Positions 24,726 through 34,060 of a DNA stretch of 53,965 nucleotides are shown here, piece by piece (the stretch's first letter is position 1; every line of letters starts with the position of its first letter). Location: the NCBI GenBank assembly GCA_963743595.1, contig CAVURW010000050.1, positions 1 through 53,965 on the forward strand, in the 5' to 3' direction. The translations under genes were made by a program, and so were the position numbers. The notes below the pieces were generated by a model, which ran no database searches, was not told the DNA's origin, and saw only the letters and a list, made by a program, of their open reading frames with translations. Origin of the DNA: CAVURW01 sp963743595. Its GTDB lineage: Bacteria > Verrucomicrobiota > Verrucomicrobiia > Methylacidiphilales > UBA1321.

Positions 24726-25491
24726 ATGAGAGCTTATTCTGTGGATTTACGGGAACGAGTGATGAAGGCCTGCGACGAAGGTAAGTGGACGGTAGGTCAG
24801 ATCGCCGAACGTTTTAGGGTAGGAGAGTGGTGGGTGTACAAACTCAAACGCCAACGGCTGAGCACGGGAAGCATCGCCCCACGCAAAGGCAAAGTGGGCA
24901 AACCTCGCAGCCTGGCCTCCGAACAGGTTAAAGAGCTCGGGCGCTATGTGGACCAGAATCGCGACGCCACTCTGGAGCAAATCCATCAACAGATCGGTGC
25001 CGCTTGCACTATGGTGACGATCCACAATACCCTGTGTCGACTGGGCTACCACTATAAAAAAAACGCTACGGGCCAGCGAACAAGATCGCGATGACATCCA
25101 GGAAAAAAGAAAGCTCTGGAAACATAACCAAAGGGAGCTTCCCCTGGAACGGCTGGTTTTTCAGGATGAATCGTGCGCCAAGACCAATATGACGCGGCTG
25201 CGGGGTCGCACCCGAGGTGGAGCACGCCTCCATGACCATGCTCCGGGCAGTCGCTGGCAAACCACCACGATGCTGGCCTCTCTCCGGCTCAGTCGAGAAA
25301 CGGCTTGCATGGTCATCGGCGGGCCGACCGACTCGCTGGTCTTTCGGGAATATGTCCGGGTCATCCTCTGCCCAACTCTCAAGTCGGGTGACCTCGTCAT
25401 CTGCGACAACCTGAGTGCTCATCATGACAGCGAAGCCAAAAAACTTATCGAGGCTCAGGGAGCCCAGTTGGTCTTCCTACCGCTCTCGTGA
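24726..25491 (+). mobile_element. IS630-family transposase, frameshifted at A8 and truncated
   Basis: ATG 24726 after TGGAG begins MRAYSVDLRERVMKACDEGK, the classic IS630 helix-turn-helix start. The frame is left at a run of eight As (near 25056-25063, after GYHY). With one A fewer it would continue KKTLRASEQDRDDIQEKRKL, then LVFQDESCAKTNMTRLRGRT with the first catalytic Asp, and DLVICDNLSAHH with the second. The ORF stops at LPLS, where IS630 proteins read LPPYSPDLNPIE, so the catalytic Glu and the right end of the IS are lost. The element cannot move by itself. Confidence 0.85.
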
Positions 25492-25692
25492 ACTTTGGGT
25501 CAGGCTTGCGGAATTGAATCTATCTCGTCCAATACGCTCATAGTCAGCTATAACTATTAAGCGCGTTAATGTATGGTTCGCTAACGTCGTGTCGCAAAAT
25601 CAGCTATATTTGACACTTCAGAAAACCTGTTCGTAGGCGAACGTAAGCGATAATCGAGGAAGCAGCCTTGTTCCTCTGCGCCGGACTATCCT
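25492..25692 (+). promoter_or_regulatory. Leader of the GH53-GH5 gene with two small hairpins
   Basis: The 200 bp before the ATG contain TTGACA (about 25608), without a well-spaced -10 box that I can defend. GTTCG-TAGG-CGAAC lies near 25631 and GAGGAA/TTCCTC at 25658-25678. These may be mRNA leader structures. No clear Shine-Dalgarno sequence precedes ATG 25693. Confidence 0.3.
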
Positions 25693-28600
25693 ATGACCCA
25701 CCGTATATCCGAAATCACGTTTTTAATGATCTGCCTGATTTTCTCTTCGTCCTTCTGCCGGGCTGCCAGCCCACTCGTAAGCAGTGAAGGGACGTGGACA
25801 GCAACCCAAGCAGTTGCCTTCAGGTATCAAATTGTCGCCACTAACACCCCAACGACCTACAGTGCCGTTGGCTTGCCTCCCGGCCTCACTCTCAATCCCC
25901 AGTCGGGGGTTATCAGCGGTACACCTACCAACTGGGGCACCTACTCGGTTACCCTTGGCGCATCAAACGGGGGGGGATCAGGTTCGGCAAATCTGGTACT
26001 CACCGTTAAAACGGATCTGGCAAAGGGGGCAGACGTCGGCTGGCTTCAACAAATGGATGCCACGGGTTTTCAGTTTTATGATTCTACTGGAATGCAATTG
26101 GACCCTGATCAAACTATCAATTGCTTAAAGATTTTAAAGGAGCGCAACTTCGACATGATTCGACTGCGAGTCTTCGTGCCGCCACAGCCGGCGGGATGGC
26201 CAAATGTTATAGATGGTAATTGTAATATCCCGGAGGTTGTCACGGTAGCGGCCAAGGCTAAAGCACTGGGTTTTCGCGTCTCGATAGATCTGGAATGTAG
26301 TTGGAGCTTTGCCCAACCCGGGGGACAAAATATTCCGTTTCCATGGGAAGATGCTGCCCTCCAAGCGCTGGCCAATCCGCCGGCAGGACAGACGGCCAAC
26401 CAGGCGGCCACCAATGCCTTGGTAAGCCAATTGCAGAGCCATGTGACGGACGTACTTACACAACTGAAAGCGGCAGGCGTCACCCCAGAATGGATCCAAA
26501 TTGGTAACGAGATTACAGATGGGATACTCCTGACAAACAGTAATAATTACCCCGCCGCCGGTGCAAGTGTACCGTATGGTGGATCACTAAATAACTGGCC
26601 CCAGTTTGTTCAGTTTATCAACGCCGGCTACGACTCCGTAAAGGCAATCGACCCGAACATCAAGGTAGTCATTCACATCGATAGGGCTCACAATGATGGC
26701 CTCAACAAGGGATTTTATTCCAACCTGCAGAAATATGGTGGCAAATGGGACGTTTCCGGTACGGACACTTACAGCGGCACGTTGAGTGATATGGCTTTTA
26801 CAATGAATGACCTGGCGAAGAGCTTCAATCAGCCCGGTCAAGGAGGCGATGGCGTGATGATGTGTGAAATTGAACCTCCTGGGATCATTGATGGTAATGG
26901 GAATTATGCTCCTTATCCAAATTTCGACCGGGTGACCGGGGTATTAAATTTGATGAGGGCAGTGCCGAATGGTAGAGGTTTAGCTGGCATCTATTGGGAA
27001 CCGGAAGCAGAGCATGACTGGCAGGCAGGCTGGCCTCAAAGCGCGTGGCTCAACCACGAACCCACATCCGCTCTGAACTCATATCTCCCAAGTATTCTTC
27101 AAACGTATGGCACTACCATTATCGGTGGTGGAGAAGCCCCTATCCAGCTAAAAGGGGTAAATCTCGGTGGTTGGCTGGTGATGGAGCCGTGGATGTGTCC
27201 AAGCGAATCAACTCGGCAACTCGACGAGTACAGCATCATCCATGAACTTGACACCCGTTTTGGAGTGCCCACAGAGCAAAGCCTGATCAAAACTTATCGG
27301 CAAAGTTGGATTACTACTCAAGACTTGGACAATATTGCGGCGAAGGGGCTAAACGTGGTCCGTGTGCCGGTATGGTGGGGGGATTTTTACACGCTTGATC
27401 AGCTGGGAGTTCCCAATCCTGTTATGCGCTCGGATGCCTTCGAGAGGCTGGATTGGCTGGTCACGGCTGCCTCGGAACGAGGAATTTATGTAATTATCGA
27501 TATGCATGGCGTATTCGGCGGTCAGAGCATCTCGAATGACACCGGTTATCAAAATCAAAATCAATACTGGACTAACGCAAATGACCAAGCGAACACCCAG
27601 CTCATGTGGACAGCCATCGCGGCCCATTATAATGGCAACGCCTGGGTCGCAGGCTATGATTTACTCAATGAACCTAGCGGCGCTCCTAACAACCAGGCCG
27701 TTCTTAATGCGCTAAGCAGTCTTTATACGGCCGTTCGTGCCGCCGATCCCAAACACATAATCTTCATGGAGGGTACCTGGGGAAATTGGAACTGGGGTAT
27801 GTTGCCGAACCCATCTTCCGAGGGCTGGACAAATGTCGTGTATGAAATGCACGACTACACCTGGAGCGATGAAACAGTAAGCGGTGTAAAATCAGGAGCA
27901 GATGCACAGGTCAGCGATTTCAATAATCATAAAACCTACGATGTACCAGCTTACATAGGTGAATTCAATGCCTTCGGCACTGGCGCAGATACCTGGCAAT
28001 ATGTCATCAATGATTTTAATAACGATGATATGAGCTGGAGTTCGTGGGCTTACAAGGCGATTCACGGTCCTGCCCCGGACAGCTGGGGCCTTTACGACCC
28101 GACGGGTAAAGTTACAGCAATACCTAATATCACCCTGGATTCCAGCACTACGATTTCCTCCGATTGGTCCCAGTGGACAACGGCCAATGCATTTTCCCTC
28201 AATTCGATGTTGGCCCCCTCAACAATTGGAAACCTTTTAATCACGAGCAATCCCCAAGCGACAACCGGCGCTGGCCAAAACTTTACCTATCAAATCACGG
28301 CAACAGGTTATCCAACCAGCTACGATGCGACGAATCTGCCCCCGGGGCTGTCCCTTAACTCCCAGACAGGGGTCATTTCCGGGGTTACCCAAGATCCGAA
28401 CGATCCTCACAACACGACCATTCAGACTCGAATCATTGGCTTGACAGCAAATTATCAGGCAGGCAACACCGTTTCGGGCGCCCTATTATTGACTATCTAT
28501 CCGAACGGCCCCACCATCACCTTTCATTCCGGTACTACCGCCACAGTAGGGGTCAAATTTTCATTCTATGTCCTCACCTCCACCGAGCTTGGCGGCTTGA

Positions 28601-29721
28601 AAGTAGTCAGCGCTCCTGGAACAGGGTTGCCACCCGGATTGGCAGTCACGGCATCAGGCAATGGGGTCATCTCCGGTACTCCAACCCAGGCCGGCCAATT
28701 TACCGCGGAATTAGCCTGTAGCAACCAGTGGGGGTATTACGGTCCTCCTTCGTTGGTTACTTTTACGGTAAATGCCTCAGGTGATACGCCTACGCCGACT
28801 CCGACTGCTACCCCAACGCATACTCCGTCTCCTACCCCGACGCACGCGCCTTCACCGACCCCAAGCGCAACGCCAACGCCGAGTCACACGCCTTCACCGA
28901 CCCCAAGCGCAACGCCAACGCCGAGTCACACGCCTTCACCGACCCCAAGCCCAACGCCAACGCCGAGTCACACGCCTTCACCGACCCCAAGCGCAACGCC
29001 AACGCCGAGTCACACGCCTTCACCGATCCCAAGCCCAACGCCAACGCCGAGTCACACGCCTTCACCGACCCCAAGCGCAACGCCAACGCCGAGTCACACG
29101 CCTTCACCGACCCCAAGCGCAACGCCAACGCCGAGTCGCACGCCTTCACCAACTCCAAGCCCTACGCCAACGCCGAGTCGCACGCCTTCACCAACTCCAA
29201 GCCCTACGCCAACGCCGAGTCGCACGCCTTCACCAACTCCCAGCCCCACGCCAACGCCGAGTCGCTCGCCTTCACCAACTCCCAGCCCAACGCCAACGCC
29301 GAGTCACACGCCTTCACCGACCCCAAGCGCAACGCCAACGCCGAGTCACACGCCTTCACCAACCCCAAGCCCCACGCCAACGCCGAGTCGCACACCTTCA
29401 CCAACTCCAAGCCCGACGCCAACGCCGAGTCGCACACCTTCACCGACCCCAAGCCCTAGGCCAACGCCGAGTCGCACCCCTACGCCCACTCCAAGGCCCA
29501 CGCCAACGCCGAGGTTGCTTCCAACGCATACCCCGAGTCCGACTCCAACCCGTGCACCAACCGCAACGCCTAGTCCCACGCCTGCTCCGCAGACAGATAC
29601 TCCGACTCCGACTCCTGACAAACGAGGGGGGCACAATCCTTGGGAATTACGCCAAAGTCCGACGCCTACCGCTGATCCCATCTTAGACTTTCTGGGATTC
29701 GTAAATCGAAATAACAAATGA
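25693..29721 (+). CDS. Secreted GH53-GH5 double glycoside hydrolase with Thr/Pro repeat tail
   Basis: A 1,342-residue exported enzyme. Signal peptide about 1-26 (LIFSSSFCRAA). A putative-Ig (He_PIG) domain follows at about 30-108 (LPPGLTLNPQSGVISGTPTN). GH53 endo-beta-1,4-galactanase lies at about 112-475, with acid/base Glu273 in WIQIGNEITDG and probable nucleophile Glu392 in MMCEIEPPG. A GH5 domain spans about 477-830, opening with LKGVNLGGWLVMEPWM, with Glu660 in LLNEPSG and Glu757 in YIGEFNAFG. Two more He_PIG domains reach about 1030. A Thr/Pro/Ser repeat region follows to about 1320, then a short polar C-terminus. It should attack galactan side chains of pectin and a beta-glucan or mannan. 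The repeat tail may span the envelope or act as linker to a lost module. Confidence 0.9.
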   Translation: MTHRISEITFLMICLIFSSSFCRAASPLVSSEGTWTATQAVAFRYQIVATNTPTTYSAVGLPPGLTLNPQSGVISGTPTNWGTYSVTLGASNGGGSGSANLVLTVKTDLAKGADVGWLQQMDATGFQFYDSTGMQLDPDQTINCLKILKERNFDMIRLRVFVPPQPAGWPNVIDGNCNIPEVVTVAAKAKALGFRVSIDLECSWSFAQPGGQNIPFPWEDAALQALANPPAGQTANQAATNALVSQLQSHVTDVLTQLKAAGVTPEWIQIGNEITDGILLTNSNNYPAAGASVPYGGSLNNWPQFVQFINAGYDSVKAIDPNIKVVIHIDRAHNDGLNKGFYSNLQKYGGKWDVSGTDTYSGTLSDMAFTMNDLAKSFNQPGQGGDGVMMCEIEPPGIIDGNGNYAPYPNFDRVTGVLNLMRAVPNGRGLAGIYWEPEAEHDWQAGWPQSAWLNHEPTSALNSYLPSILQTYGTTIIGGGEAPIQLKGVNLGGWLVMEPWMCPSESTRQLDEYSIIHELDTRFGVPTEQSLIKTYRQSWITTQDLDNIAAKGLNVVRVPVWWGDFYTLDQLGVPNPVMRSDAFERLDWLVTAASERGIYVIIDMHGVFGGQSISNDTGYQNQNQYWTNANDQANTQLMWTAIAAHYNGNAWVAGYDLLNEPSGAPNNQAVLNALSSLYTAVRAADPKHIIFMEGTWGNWNWGMLPNPSSEGWTNVVYEMHDYTWSDETVSGVKSGADAQVSDFNNHKTYDVPAYIGEFNAFGTGADTWQYVINDFNNDDMSWSSWAYKAIHGPAPDSWGLYDPTGKVTAIPNITLDSSTTISSDWSQWTTANAFSLNSMLAPSTIGNLLITSNPQATTGAGQNFTYQITATGYPTSYDATNLPPGLSLNSQTGVISGVTQDPNDPHNTTIQTRIIGLTANYQAGNTVSGALLLTIYPNGPTITFHSGTTATVGVKFSFYVLTSTELGGLKVVSAPGTGLPPGLAVTASGNGVISGTPTQAGQFTAELACSNQWGYYGPPSLVTFTVNASGDTPTPTPTATPTHTPSPTPTHAPSPTPSATPTPSHTPSPTPSATPTPSHTPSPTPSPTPTPSHTPSPTPSATPTPSHTPSPIPSPTPTPSHTPSPTPSATPTPSHTPSPTPSATPTPSRTPSPTPSPTPTPSRTPSPTPSPTPTPSRTPSPTPSPTPTPSRSPSPTPSPTPTPSHTPSPTPSATPTPSHTPSPTPSPTPTPSRTPSPTPSPTPTPSRTPSPTPSPRPTPSRTPTPTPRPTPTPRLLPTHTPSPTPTRAPTATPSPTPAPQTDTPTPTPDKRGGHNPWELRQSPTPTADPILDFLGFVNRNNK
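28840..29511 (+). repeat. Sixteen tandem 42-bp units coding Thr/Pro/Ser repeats
   Basis: The unit encodes SHTPSPTPSATPTP or variants (SRTPSPTPSPTPTP). Sixteen consecutive 14-residue units fill residues 1050-1273. Homogeneous blocks of nearly identical units (H/A type, then R/P type, then H/A again) point to recent unit amplification or exchange. The unit length keeps the frame, so copy-number changes only alter tail length. It also makes all six frames open, which explains several long false ORFs on both strands. Confidence 0.95.
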
Positions 29722-30042
29722 AACCATCTTCGGCTCGGGCTAACTTTGTGGTTGTCCCGATCCTTGTGGGAATCTCAGGCATTCAAAACGTTCCAGGATG
29801 GCTGCCGCCAGCTAAATCGAAAACAATACGCCACGCTGCGCCTGTACCCCAAGAAGGCGGAGAAGACGATGGGCCGTCGGACGCCGAAATAAACCTTGAA
29901 ACTGTACCTGTACGTCGGATTTCCAGGACTTGAGGTTGCTCTTTGCATCAAAACAAAATCAAGAACAGAAACACTTGTAAAAATGGACCACTCAGACAAA
30001 ATATTTGCCCCGCCGGTCAGCGGACAGACTTCTCCAAAAACC

Positions 30043-31698
30043 ATGAGACTTCCTTGCATGTCATCCCAAAAAAAATTCGGCTACTTTCGTGTCCTCCTCG
30101 TCTCCTTGTTGGCTCCGGTCGCGGTTGACGCGCAGATGGTCTACCCACTTGAAACCAAAGCCATTCCGATTCCTGCGATGAAAGACTTGACCTTGGCGAG
30201 TGGTCCTTTCAAGGGCACGCCGGAATCGCTCAAGCAGTTCCAGTGTCCAAAATGGTTTCGCGACGGAAAATTTGGCATTTGGGCTCACTGGGGACCTCAA
30301 TCCGTGCCTGGCGACGGCGATTGGTATGCCCGGCAATTGTATCTGGACGTCAGGAGATACGGCCATAACGCATACGAAAGTCATCTGAAAGTATATGGCC
30401 ATCCCTCTCAAGTAGGTTACAAGGACATTCTGCCGCTTTGGAAGGCCGAGAAATGGGATCCCGATCGCCTCATGCAACTCTATAAGGCGGCCGGAGCTCA
30501 CTATTTTGTCGCGCAGGCTGTGCACCACGACAACTTCGACAACTGGGATTCCAAGTATCAGAAGTGGAATTCGGTAAATATTGGCCCGCACAAGGACATG
30601 GTCGGCCTGTGGCAAGCAGCGGCAAAAAAGGAGGGTTTGCTTTTCGGCGTTTCGGAACATTTGGGCCACAGTTTTACGTTTATGCAGTCCTCTCATGACT
30701 CGGATAAAACCGGGCCCTTCGCTGGTGTACCCTATGATGGCGCCGCTCCGGCCAACTGGGATCTTTATCAAATGCCAGCTAACCCCGGCGACACGGGTTG
30801 GTATAGCAACGATCCGCGTTGGGCGCAGGAGTGGTATGCGCGCATTTACGACTTGGTCACGCGCTACCAGCCCGACCTGCTGTATAGTGACGGCGGATTA
30901 CCCTACGGGAAAGCAGGTCGGGACATTGTGGCACAGCTCTATAACCTGAGCATTCAAACACATGGGGGAAAGCAGGAAGCCGTCTATTGCTGCAAGAAAA
31001 ATTACAACAAAACGGATTTTATCGACGGGTCATGCGTTCAGGATCTCGAGCGAGGGATTATGACAGATATCCAGCCCCTACCGTGGCAGACCGACACTTC
31101 CACGGGCGAATGGTTCTGGGTTCCCAACGACCGCTATCGATCAAGCGACGACGTTATTCATAGCCTGACTGATATCGTCAGTAAAAACGGTAATCTGCTG
31201 CTTAACGTCACCCTCCTGCCGGATGGCAGCCTTCCTCCGCCCATGGAGACGTTCCTCAGTCAAATGGCCGATTGGATGAAGATCAACAGCGACGCCATTT
31301 TCAACACGCGCCCTTGGACGGTTTATGGTGAAGGTCCGGTCGGGTCCAAAGGGGGCGCGTTTCATGAGAGCTTCAACTTCACCGCCAAAAATATCCGTTT
31401 CACCACAAAGGACGGAGACCTCTACGCCACCACGCTTGGTCTGCCGACCGGTCAGGTGGTGATTCGCGCCCTGGCCCAAGGCTCTCTACTGGTAACCGGA
31501 GAACCCAGTTCCGTGATGCTCCTGGGAAGCGCGGAAAAGCTGCAATGGTCGAGGACTTCTGATGGACTCGTTATTGAAGTGCCCTCCACCCTGCCGTGCA
31601 AATCCGCTCTAAGCTTCAGGATAAGCGGACTAACCACCGTTGCTAATCCCGACCCTGCGGCTCTAGCAGCTCTAAAAAGTAGCCTAAGCCAACCTTAA
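30043..31698 (+). CDS. Secreted GH29 alpha-L-fucosidase
   Basis: Removes alpha-linked L-fucose from glycans by a retaining mechanism. ATG 30043 gives a signal peptide (MRLPCMSSQKKFGYFRVLLV, then SLLAPVAVDA); the frame is open from 29896, but the extra 49 residues are not export-like. GH29 blocks: FRDGKFGIWAHWGPQSVPG, YFVAQAVHHDNFDNWDSKY and PDLLYSDGGLPYG, whose Asp (residue 283 from this start) is the nucleophile. Later NDRYRSSDDVIHSLTDIVSK and GNLLLNVTLLPDGSLP complete the barrel, and a C-terminal beta domain follows. Length (551) is typical. It follows the GH53-GH5 gene and fits a cluster for plant or mucilage glycan breakdown. Confidence 0.92.
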   Translation: MRLPCMSSQKKFGYFRVLLVSLLAPVAVDAQMVYPLETKAIPIPAMKDLTLASGPFKGTPESLKQFQCPKWFRDGKFGIWAHWGPQSVPGDGDWYARQLYLDVRRYGHNAYESHLKVYGHPSQVGYKDILPLWKAEKWDPDRLMQLYKAAGAHYFVAQAVHHDNFDNWDSKYQKWNSVNIGPHKDMVGLWQAAAKKEGLLFGVSEHLGHSFTFMQSSHDSDKTGPFAGVPYDGAAPANWDLYQMPANPGDTGWYSNDPRWAQEWYARIYDLVTRYQPDLLYSDGGLPYGKAGRDIVAQLYNLSIQTHGGKQEAVYCCKKNYNKTDFIDGSCVQDLERGIMTDIQPLPWQTDTSTGEWFWVPNDRYRSSDDVIHSLTDIVSKNGNLLLNVTLLPDGSLPPPMETFLSQMADWMKINSDAIFNTRPWTVYGEGPVGSKGGAFHESFNFTAKNIRFTTKDGDLYATTLGLPTGQVVIRALAQGSLLVTGEPSSVMLLGSAEKLQWSRTSDGLVIEVPSTLPCKSALSFRISGLTTVANPDPAALAALKSSLSQP

Positions 31699-32000
31699 AC
31701 ACACGGATGGCTCGTCACGCGGGCCAGACGGAAGCGTGGCACCCATCTATCGGAATGGCTGTTTCGGACGATCTCCTGCCTGGGCGCGGCTGCTGAATCA
31801 TTCTCTGCTGGCCCGCTTGATCGAACGGTAATTTCTGTATGAACGAGACGGCGGCTGCTACGTTTTCACTTTCGTTGAGGCGCGTCGGCCTGGCGGTGGT
31901 CGCCTTTCTAACCAATCGCCTAGCTAGACGCTCAAAACTTGATTGGGGGCGAATCGCCGGTGGATAATTTGCAACAAGAAGCTTTGCAGCGCCCGTCGAA
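31699..32000. other. Intergenic, no reliable gene
   Basis: Frames are open on both strands (for example a 42-codon plus ORF starting MNETAAATFSLSLRRV) but none shows a family signature. Possibly decayed sequence. Confidence 0.35.
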
Positions 32001-32450
32001 TCAGTTAACACAAACTTGTATTCGTTCAGACATTCCGGGCCATGAAATTGACGAGCAGGTCGAGGCCGCCACGTAAATCTTCAATTGCCCGCTAGAACTC
32101 AACATGGCTCTCCCAAATACAATACATCCTTCCTTAATAGCCACTTTCTCCTCCAGCTCAATGGCGAGCGTTCGTTCATTTGGTCTGGCCATCGCCAGAG
32201 CAGCTTGGTCTTTAACCTCTCCTGGCTTCGGAACAATCAGCTTTTGCAGAGCTGGGGGTGAAAATTTCTCTTCGTGTAGAGCCCAAGCGGTAATCTTAAA
32301 CGGTCCGTCTTCCGGCCAGGTCGTCGGCACTGAAAAGTGGTTCGAGTCTTCCACCATCACCCGGATGTCAGGCTCCGCGCCGAAATTGGGCTCGATCGTA
32401 CACTTGCGGATGTCCCACCCGGCGGGGTTTCCCAACCGGTGACGAGTCAA
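32001..32450 (-). pseudogene. Fragment of the tandem membrane-anchored family (member 4)
   Basis: The 149-residue frame aligns with the middle part of the two full-length paralogues upstream: PAGWDIRKCTIEPNFGAEPD corresponds to QTGWSIVGCSVECDLGKPNP, and TTWPEDGPFKITAWALHEEK and LQKLIVPKPGEV match almost word for word. N-terminal anchor and C-terminus are missing. The last 50 residues are unrelated. It is a remnant and the most diverged member. Confidence 0.6.
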
Positions 32451-32524
32451 TATGGAACCAAGAGCGCCAGCACGAGACCACTCCTATTCCACACTAACTG
32501 TAGCGTAGGCAGGTTCGCAAAAGC

Positions 32525-32835
32525 TTATCGATGAGTGATCACCGGGTTGGCGACGAACTGAAATTTCCGCGCTTCGTCCGCTAGGGTAAACGAGAGGCTA
32601 ACTTCAGTTCCGGGAGCATACCAGAAGTCTACGACCTGATTCGTCTCCGTCGATAGCGAGGGAGTAAACCGCGTTGAAACTCAGCTCCATGCCCCCAGAT
32701 GCCGGATAATGTGGAGAGGAAAAGTGCTTCCTTTTTCTGGACCGATCACATTCGCGTCCTGATGGAACCAAAGCCCCAAAAGAACCAGGACCGTCCCTGC
32801 AAAGAGAAAGAGGCGCCATCGGGTGATTCGTTTCA
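32525..32835 (-). pseudogene. Internal-deletion derivative of the tandem family (member 3)
   Basis: ATG 32835 begins MKRITRWRLFLFAGTVLVLL and FPLHIIRHLGAW as in the full-length members, but the frame ends after about 50 residues. The remaining stretch, in another frame, reads PGTEVSLSFTLADEARKFQF and VANPVITH, the exact C-terminal ending of the family. About 270 codons between the two ends are missing, so this is a deletion product rather than a new gene. Confidence 0.75.
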
Positions 32836-32845
32836 TTCGATGTTG

Positions 32846-34051
32846 CTAATGATGCGTGATCACCGGGTTGGCGACGAACTGGAATTTCCGCGCTTCGTCC
32901 GCCAGGGTAAAACTGAGGCTGATTTTGGTCCCGGGTAGATTGTAGAAAGTCAGGAACCCAGTTACTTCCGTGGAGGATGAGGGCGTGATGGGAATGGTTC
33001 CCGGTGTCTCTATCAAGTTAATGATCAATTGCTCAAAGCCGATATAGGCGCCTTTTAGCCGGTAAACGAGGCATGCACCGTTCGCTTCTCCTTTAAGCGA
33101 GACAAAGGTGACGGAGGCACTTCCAAAAGAATAGCTCAGGTTTAGAGGAATGACTTCTCCCGGCTTGGGAATGATCAGTAGCTTTTCCAAATTTTCTAAA
33201 TCGTTAGGCGTAAATTGGTGTCCGTGAATGGCCCAGGCGGTAAGCTTAAACGGACCGTCTTCCGGCCAAATCGTTTGGAGATTAAAGTGTTGCCAGTCGT
33301 GCCAGGCGTTCGTGAGCGATAAACCAAGGTCGATGAAATCGGGATTCGGCTTGCCCAGATCGCACTCAACGGAACAGCCGACGATCGACCAGCCGGTTTG
33401 ATGTCCGCCTAGGGTTAAATCAGCCGTATTGGTGGCCGTAATCGGCGGCGGCGCCCAAAGGGAGGTCACCCAATCTCGTAAATCGCTCAGGTTCGCGAAA
33501 CCCGGAAACGGCATCCGGTTCTTATTCAGGTCGATTACCAGCGAGTTTAACGTCATGGACAGACCTCCATTGGCCACCGTGCTCGGGCCGACGACAAAGC
33601 CGTTGGAAACCGAGCTTTTACCCGGATTTGGCGTGGTGAAATGGACCTGTGCTCCGCTAGCGAAGGTCAAGGACCAATGAATGTCCGCAGCAGAACTAGG
33701 TGGGGGGAATAAACTAATCTCAAATGAGTCAGTCGTACCTGGAAAGACGCCGAGGTTCTCTTCAAAAATCTGGGAGTTCGATTTCGTCCACGCCTCAACA
33801 TAAACGATAACTAATCCCAAAGCTCCCACCGCGTGCCCTTTTAACCTACCGCTAAGCGTAACACAATAGTGGTCGCTACTGATTGATTCGATGATCATTT
33901 CCGCACCATCCGGATGTCGGACGAAGTGAAGAGGGATCGTATTTCCAACCGGAACACCGATCACATCCGTGTCCTGATCAACCCAAAGGCCCAAGAAAAC
34001 GAGGATCGTCCCTGCAAAGAGCAGGAGGCGCCATCGGGTGATTCGTTTCAT
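32846..34051 (-). CDS. Unknown membrane-anchored protein, tandem family member 2
   Basis: A 401-residue protein with a basic N-terminus and one hydrophobic segment (about 7-25, RWRLLLFAGTILVFLGLWV), so an exported anchored protein or uncleaved signal. The rest is beta-rich: NTIPLHFVRHPDGAEMIIES, GHAVGALGLVIVYVEAWTKS, SAADIHWSLTFASGAQVHFT, NGGLSMTLNSLVIDL and QTIWPEDGPFKLTAWAIHGH. The last 120 residues are nearly identical to member 1. No domain is recognised. Its start is 10 bp after the stop of member 1, so both are in one operon. The rising decay from member 1 to member 4 suggests repeated tandem duplication. Confidence 0.72.
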   Translation of the reverse strand: MKRITRWRLLLFAGTILVFLGLWVDQDTDVIGVPVGNTIPLHFVRHPDGAEMIIESISSDHYCVTLSGRLKGHAVGALGLVIVYVEAWTKSNSQIFEENLGVFPGTTDSFEISLFPPPSSAADIHWSLTFASGAQVHFTTPNPGKSSVSNGFVVGPSTVANGGLSMTLNSLVIDLNKNRMPFPGFANLSDLRDWVTSLWAPPPITATNTADLTLGGHQTGWSIVGCSVECDLGKPNPDFIDLGLSLTNAWHDWQHFNLQTIWPEDGPFKLTAWAIHGHQFTPNDLENLEKLLIIPKPGEVIPLNLSYSFGSASVTFVSLKGEANGACLVYRLKGAYIGFEQLIINLIETPGTIPITPSSSTEVTGFLTFYNLPGTKISLSFTLADEARKFQFVANPVITHH

Positions 34052-34060
34052 TTGAATTGG

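Noticed and set aside
28840..29511. Regular 42-bp repeats as a CRISPR array
   Set aside because: The units are contiguous without spacers and encode in-frame Thr/Pro repeats of the GH53-GH5 protein.
28772..29717. Long ORFs in the other frames and on the minus strand of the repeat region
   Set aside because: A 42-bp repeat keeps every frame open; the products are monotonous and without family signature.
29718..29933. 71-codon ORF overlapping the GH53-GH5 stop by ATGA
   Set aside because: No family, no secretion signal, irregular composition; the overlap is probably chance.
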